In this document: in pieces, positions 58,448-64,000 of the stretch
Numbering within the stretch: the stretch's first letter is position 1
Layout: each line of letters opens with the position of its first letter
Source: Pseudeuparius sepicola
Taxonomy: Eukaryota; Arthropoda; Insecta; Coleoptera; Anthribidae
Assembly (NCBI GenBank): GCA_963920635.1
Contig: OY987300.1
Span: forward strand, 62,410,915-62,474,914
Length of the DNA stretch: 64,000 bases
Direction of reading: 5' to 3'
Position numbers and translations under genes: made by a program
The notes under the pieces: generated by a model
Seen by the model: the letters and a program-made list of their open reading frames with translations, nothing else
Database searches by the model: none
Told to the model about the DNA's origin: nothing

Positions 58448-58896
58448 ATGTTATCTATTTTTGATATTCATTATCGTCAAAGAAATCAAGTCATTTGTGA
58501 TTTACGGGTGGGAAGGCGTATGTTGAGAGATAAAAGTGACCCATTTGGATTATCGGAGGAGAGATTTATCGAACTATTTAGGCTTAGTAAGCGATTGGTG
58601 GAGAATTTGTGCAATTCGTTAGAAGATGGTTTACCGCGAAAACGGTACCAGTCAGCTGAGTCAGCTATTCCGACAAAAATCAAAGTTTTAACCGCTCTTC
58701 GCTTCTTGAGAACAGGTTGTTACCAACGGTCTATAGGTGAAGATTTTAATCTAGGACTAAGTCAGACTTCTGTACACACTAGTAATTTATCTGCAAAAAT
58801 AATTATCACATAATAAATCATTTTTATTGTAGATCCATCCACGAAGTGGCCACTGCGATAGATATTCAACTGTCTGACAGATTTATTGTGTTTCCA
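58448..58896 (+). pseudogene. HARBI1-like transposase/nuclease, N-terminal part
   Basis: From MLSIFDIHYRQRNQVICD the frame reads LRDKSDPFGLSEERFIELFR, then TKIKVLTALRFLRTGCYQRS and GEDFNLGLSQTSVH, the helix-turn-helix-like N-terminal region of PIF/Harbinger DDE nucleases. After a short intron-like gap, 58834-58896 continues with SIHEVATAIDIQLSDRFIVF, also a family segment, but the splice phases do not match. The catalytic DDE domain is absent. Repeat C2 inserts within the codons for FPTI; reading resumes directly after it for a few codons before a stop. The upstream ATG at 58199 is unlikely to be used. Confidence 0.75.
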
Positions 58897-59539
58897 ACTA
58901 TACCCCGATTACTGTAAGAAGTCCCGATTTTGTCAGATGACATTCTCCACAAAATCCCTAGGAATTTTCTGTTAACCATGGGTATAATATTGGTATATGC
59001 GTCACAACCAGTTAATAACGTCACTCATTGATATATGATGTGAAAAGTTACCAAAGTGATACGAAAAAAAGAACATAATAAAATAAAAACCCTATTGCAA
59101 TCACGATTATACTGCTACAAATAAAAATAACTATGACTAGAACTCATTTTAATAATAATTTCAAACGCCATGGAAACACTTTCATTTTGGTATATTGGTA
59201 AAATGGGCTACTTGTGACAGCGTCTATGGTGCGTACTAAGGCAAATTTTATTTCCGTTTTCCGTGTTGTGAAAGTAAAAACCTATACTTATATATTTTGT
59301 GGTTCAAAAGGGTTCAAACTTTGGGCAGCGGAAATATTCGCGGGTTTTGCACGTTTCGTGAGTTTTACCGTTATCTGAGTTGTTCTTGTTCGTGTTATTA
59401 GTAGTTTTTCATTGTGCAAATGGGCTCGTTACTGACCTGAACTTTTGACCCGGTTGCATTTTTTTGCTCCATTGATGCCAACTTAGGATCTCGAAATTAC
59501 CAATTGACAGTCCCAGTAAGGACTTCTTATAATAATTTT
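58897..59539 (+). repeat. Copy C2 of the 645-bp TATA-flanked repeat
   Basis: Intact copy (CCCCGATTACTGTAAGAAGT to AAGGACTTCTTATAATAATT) with ACTATA at both edges. It interrupts the HARBI1-like gene. Related pieces at 122-270, 1680-2040 and C1 (11523-12910). Confidence 0.8.
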
Positions 59540-59545
59540 ACTATA

Positions 59546-60370
59546 CCAGACGTGAAATAAATACCTATAAACAAAGAAAAATTTCTGCAAAAGGTATTGA
59601 AAGATGTACAAAGTGTTAACAAAATATTTATTCATTTGTGTGTGCTGAAATACATATTATAAACATATACATTGTTATGGAAACAAGATTATTTTCCCTT
59701 TAAAAATAACACAAATTAATATCACCTGAATCACTTTACAAAGGAACAAAACTGAAACTATTATCCTATCATAGACCGGAGATCCGGGAACTCCTATTTA
59801 AATATCACAACCACAGCAAGCAATTTCGATGGTATTCCTTACATTTTCTTTGAATTTATTGCACTGATTAATAAGTCTAGTTTTCTCTCTAATGTACCTA
59901 CTATTAATATTATCTAGCTTTGTGCCAATCCTTAGAAATGGGATCAGGGGGTGTGGCTAAGAGTAGTAACGATGTGGCTGACATGCCAGGGTCTGATTAA
60001 ACAGTATTCCTAGTAAAATTATAAAAAACCTACGAAAGAAAATATGGGGTTATTTTGAATCGAAGGAAGAAACACCCTGTAGGCAATCCTTGAAAAATAC
60101 ATACCTAGAGTAGTTATAAAGGTAATATTTTTCTTTTCATAAAGTACCAAAGTGGATATTATAAATTATATTTATACGGCTCTGTCTATTGTTTACGTTA
60201 CCTGTGAAATGTAATTCCTATGAATTTCTTTTTGTCCACTTTAGAATTGCTACTGCAACAACGTACAGCACATGACATATTTATTTCCAGAGGTCAATAG
60301 CTCGCAATAACAAGGAAAACTGCACCTTTAGCCACTTTTAATGCACGTTTAGCTCAGAGTCAACAAATTT
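59546..60370. other. Remainder of the PIF/Harbinger interior
   Basis: No intact frame; stops in all frames. Possibly the decayed catalytic half of the transposase, but no motif is readable. Confidence 0.35.
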
Positions 60371-60823
60371 CTCTGCCCATATTTCCTCAATGGGTTTAAC
60401 CCAAGGTTAGTGTAGATCTTGGGTTTAACCTAACCTATATATTTTGTGGTTTAACCTACAAAAATCGAGTCGTCGAGTTTTATTGTCGTCGATATCAACT
60501 ATCTATCCAAGGCGCCATTTCGGGGTATAATGCTCCTCCGGTGCCCGGGAGCGAGAACTCTTGTCCTGTGTTGTATTTGTCCTATACTAACATCTCATAT
60601 ACCTTATCAAGAAGAGGAAAAGTTCGTACAAAAGTTAAGAGTAAACAAACTATAATAATAACAATTATAATAATAAAGGATGTTAAAGACATCGATGTTA
60701 GACATCGATACTGGGGAATGGTTAATGACGGAACCCAAAGGAAAAAAGAAGAAGAAGAACGGTTTTATGTTTTAGTTTAAAAGCTTCCAGACAGAATCGG
60801 CAACAAATTTTATAAAGTAAAAA

Positions 60824-61267
60824 ATGGCTCTCAGAATGTCGCTCCACTTATTTCGAAGAACAGCACCTCTGCTAATATCCGATTATAGAGCTACCAGGTT
60901 CACCCAGAACATATCACTACTGAAGCAGACAATTTTCAGAAATTGCTCAAATACCAATGTAAATAATTTGAAACCAACCACAAGTACTTTTCCACTTGGA
61001 AAACTTGAAGGAAGGCTACTTTTAGGGTTTAAGTGCAAAATCTGCAGTGCACGAACCACGACACATATTTCAAAAGTAGCATATGAGAAGGGCGTTGTCA
61101 TAGTAAAATGCGAAAGTTGCAAGAATAATCATTTAATCGCTGATAATTTAAAATGGTTTACCGACTTGGATGGCAAAAGGAACATTGAAGAAATTTTAGC
61201 AGAAAAGGGAGAATCCGTTAATAAAGTAGGTCTCGGCGAGTTTATTGAAGCTGCCACGATTACCTGA
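60824..61267 (+). CDS. DNLZ: DNL-type zinc finger protein, mitochondrial Hsp70 escort (DNLZ/Zim17)
   Basis: 147 codons, single exon. Residues 1-50 are basic and hydroxylated without acidic runs (MALRMSLHLFRRTAPLLISD), typical of a mitochondrial presequence. The core has the zinc site CKIC (Cys71, Cys74) and CESC (Cys96, Cys99), followed by the family signature NNHLIADNLKWFTDLDG and KRNIEEILAEKGE. Zim17/DNLZ binds matrix Hsp70 (mortalin) and keeps it soluble, supporting protein import and Fe-S cluster assembly. All four zinc ligands and the DNL motif are intact, so the gene looks functional. The ATG has a good context (AAAATGG); a second ATG five codons on is less likely. No intron, so retention of a retrocopy cannot be excluded. 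Confidence 0.95.
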   Translation: MALRMSLHLFRRTAPLLISDYRATRFTQNISLLKQTIFRNCSNTNVNNLKPTTSTFPLGKLEGRLLLGFKCKICSARTTTHISKVAYEKGVVIVKCESCKNNHLIADNLKWFTDLDGKRNIEEILAEKGESVNKVGLGEFIEAATIT

Positions 61268-64000
61268 TAGTTAATTCAAATTTCTTTTATTATTTGTTAA
61301 GCTATTTTACTGTTTTTTGTTATTATAGACTATTGCTATAATATAATGTTAATTAAGCCATTGCTGCAAACTTTTTGTTGTACCTAGGTACTTATCTCAG
61401 GAATAATGTTATTGTCAAAGTCGTGGATTTAAAGAACTAAGATTTTTTCGCGACTTCATTTTTTGCACGATACACAAATAACGGTATGCCAGCTAGGAGA
61501 ACGAAAATTAAACTCTTCTGCGCATCTACGTCACTTCAACAAAAGCGCGGCCAACTTATAAAAAATAGTCCTGAAATTAGCCTCACTGACACACGTCAAT
61601 TATCAATTTCGCGTCAAGTTAAATCCAAAGATAGAATGTAGGCACCTTGAGACACTTTGGTATGTGGTTGCCTAGCTCACTATAAAACGAGTCATATATC
61701 CGTTTAAAAATAAAAGTAAGCCATGATTTTGTCGAATAAGTGTGACCGTTGACGTCACAGCACCTGCGCGCGGGCATAGAGTTTTCTGTGTATCGTGATT
61801 TTTTGCCATGTTGCAAACAGGGCTGGTAACAATAGTTGTATCCTCTAGTAACTTGTGGATCTCCTGAAAATTCAATGTGCAAGTTCAACCAAATACATAG
61901 GTATCTATGCAGATTTTTATATTTTATGGCCTGTTTAAGTGTAGGCATATCGAACATAATTTGCTATCGAGTTCGCGAACAAGAATAGTTTCCAGTGTCA
62001 AAGTAATGACTTAGGTAAATTGCTTACATCATAGCATCCTTCCATATCCCCGTTTTCTTATTAAAAGCATCCAAAGCTTTATTACGTTGACTAACATATT
62101 TATAAGACATGTAAGCTTCATGTGCTCTAAAACAGATGACGATGATGGCTGACAACATATTTTCCTTTGTCTTTTATCTTCGGAAAATGCATGGCGAGCC
62201 AAAAAATTGTCAGACATGACGGCAGTGAACAGTCTATGAATACCTACATCAGTTTTCTAAAAGGGTTAAAACCCTTTTAGCAAAAGATATGTACCTAATT
62301 ATTTGTCAGGTCGGCTGTGGAAGAAATACAAATGCAATGTATTTAGTTAATAATTGTTACTTTATTTTTTATTACTTTTATAAGGAAATAATAAATACTT
62401 TGAAAACAAAAATGTCGGATAATTTTAAAAGGGGTTACTAGAGCAACTTAGCTAAAGAGCAAAAAGAGCTCACTGAGGGTGTACTGATATTTTCTATGAG
62501 TAAGGACCCATTTTACCTTCTGAAAATATGTAATGAACTAACAAATAACTGAAAAATAGTCATTTGAAGAAAAGAGCTCAGAATTTAAAGAATTGTTGGG
62601 ACTATAATAGCTACCAGTACATTTACAATGTATTTTTGTAATAAAATATATGTATCAAAATACAACAGAATAGGTTAATTTGGTTGCACCCCTAAGGTGG
62701 ATTCCAATATTTTAATATCAAAATGTCGATTGAGATATGTATACAAAGAGAGTTTTCTACATTAGGTATGTGCCTAAATTAACCACTTACAACCTGTGGT
62801 GTTCTCTCAATCGAAAATGGCACCCAATATCTTATCTTTGGCCTCTATATTAAATAAACTAATCCTAAATACCACATTTTTTATCTTCAATATGAGCAAG
62901 TAACACATTCAGTTTATGATTTTAAAACTGTAAAGGCACAAGTCGAAACAATATCACAGCAGCTGAAATGTTGCGGTAGTCAGTTCAGTACATTTGTTGC
63001 TAAAATGACAATGTAAAATGGCAAAAATATTACTAGTGAAATTAATACTCTCTTTAATTTAGAGATTTAATTACATTACTGGAATGTAACTGTACAAAAA
63101 GGAGATTTGTCTGCTATAAGAATGGACAATGGACCTCCTAATTAGAAGGTCCCTTGCTATAAGTCATAGTGATGCTTTAAACAGATTTTTTTATATGATC
63201 ACAGAAGATAAAAGGTATCACAACACCTATTTAAGATCTGTACCTAATTTGTTGGAAAATAGCTGATAAAGAAGTTGCAAGAGTAATATACCTTGTGTTT
63301 GGTTTATACAAACAGTGGTGGCGACGTTGGGAGCAATGCAAACTATTTGGACTGCATGTGTTTTTCTGTCTTCGATCGACCCTGGTTCGATCCGGGGTCG
63401 GGGCAGACTGACTTAAAACACCAGTCATGGCCAAGAGTGCTGGGCAAAATGTGGATTTCCTGTATTGCTGCTTATGCAGAATATTTCTGGTGAATTCATA
63501 TATTAATAGCTTTATCTGAGTTATTTACTAATAATTGTCCTATAGTCACAGGGATTGCTACGGTTTTCTAGGGGTTTCCGTAGTACTTGAGCAAATGCTA
63601 TAACTTGTTCTATAAGGAAAAGTCGGCCTTAGCCGTAAATGGCAACAAAGACAAAATAATAGTAATTGTCACCTCTCCCCCGCTCAAGCATTCGGTTGCT
63701 TTTGGGGTAATCCTAGTTTGGAGTGTTATGAGGGCGATAATTATTATTATATTATTATGATGAAGAGAATAGGGTGAGTTTTTGTTTTTATGGTGAAGGG
63801 GATGGCAGGATGACCTTAGGGACATATTGCGCCCCTTAAGTTTATCCACCTCATGTTTATTCTGAAAAATTGCAATATTAGTGATTATTTTCAAAAATCT
63901 GACTGAAAATAGCTGTGTACAAATTTTCATCAAACGAGAACTATTTGAGTGTAAAAAAATAAACATTAAAATTTTTACAAATTCTAGTAGGCCAAAGAAA
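61268..64000. other. Gene-free region after DNLZ
   Basis: No ORF of protein-like quality on either strand. 63360-63395 has a B-box-like GGTTCGATCC, perhaps an old SINE. 62250-62275 is a small palindrome (AAAAGGGTTAAAACCCTTTT). The rest is AT-rich unclassified DNA. Confidence 0.4.

Larger units (their letters stand above)
58131..60441 (+). mobile_element. PIF/Harbinger-type element, broken
   Basis: 58131-58180 (ATAGGTTAGGTTAGTTTAAC, AACCCATTGAGG) reappears inverted at about 60375-60441. Between them lie a HARBI1-like gene fragment (58448-58896) and the inserted repeat C2. Target duplication cannot be fixed because the flanks are TA-rich (TATATA on both sides). Confidence 0.6.

Noticed and set aside
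60541..60780. 79-codon ORF just upstream of DNLZ
   Set aside because: Low-complexity Ile/Lys/Glu composition from ATAATAATA and GAAGAAGAA tracts; no conserved features. Probably DNLZ promoter or the flank of the Harbinger copy.
63340..63410. tRNA gene near GGTTCGATCC
   Set aside because: A B-box-like stretch only; no A box, acceptor stem or cloverleaf could be traced. At most an old SINE.

Overview
The window is nuclear DNA of an insect: AT-rich, intron-containing and dense in transposable elements. The host genes are animal genes (RPS14, an MFSD9-like transporter, DNLZ), and the mobile DNA (Jockey-type LINE, PIF/Harbinger, hAT, Penelope-like, Polinton-like termini) is typical of insects. 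A beetle is plausible from the repeat style but is not proven.

Layout. 1-1250: repeat fragments and one possible terminal exon of an unrecognised gene. 4097-8916 (minus): RPS14, two coding exons split by a 4.4 kb intron full of small palindromic elements. 9488-10698: a foldback element with CAGGGTG ends, carrying the relic of a transposase C-terminus. 11523-13240: a 645-bp-type repeat interrupted by a palindromic Penelope-like insertion with hammerhead-ribozyme core motifs. 13560-26500: a satellite mosaic made of a 22-bp palindromic satellite, a ~125-bp satellite whose orientation flips at about 17340, and a foldback element (20030-26078) into which a degenerate Jockey-type LINE (minus strand) has inserted. 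28036-31530: MITEs and a hAT-like element. 32974-38648 (minus): a five-exon MFSD9-like gene with TEs nested in its two long introns.

The outstanding object is 40704-56078, a 15,375-bp almost perfect palindrome. It has two 7.65-7.68 kb arms, a 42-nt loop, a 6-bp target duplication (TAGGAA) and termini starting 5'-AG. Both are hallmarks of Polinton/Maverick elements, but none of the usual Polinton genes is present. Each arm instead keeps one intact transcription unit with a 102-codon ORF and a 40-codon ORF overlapping by ATGA, followed by AATAAA. The remainder of each arm is structured or repetitive DNA. The palindrome sits inside another CAGGGTG element (39357-57136, TATA duplication).

57232-58106 is a further foldback of that type. 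58131-60441 is a PIF/Harbinger copy whose HARBI1-like gene has been split by another repeat. 60824-61267 (plus) is DNLZ, an intact single-exon gene for the mitochondrial Hsp70 escort protein. 61268-64000 holds no gene I can support.

The three host genes are unrelated housekeeping functions (cytosolic ribosome, membrane transport, mitochondrial chaperone maintenance) and form no pathway. What links the region is repeated insertion of elements whose two halves are inverted copies of each other.
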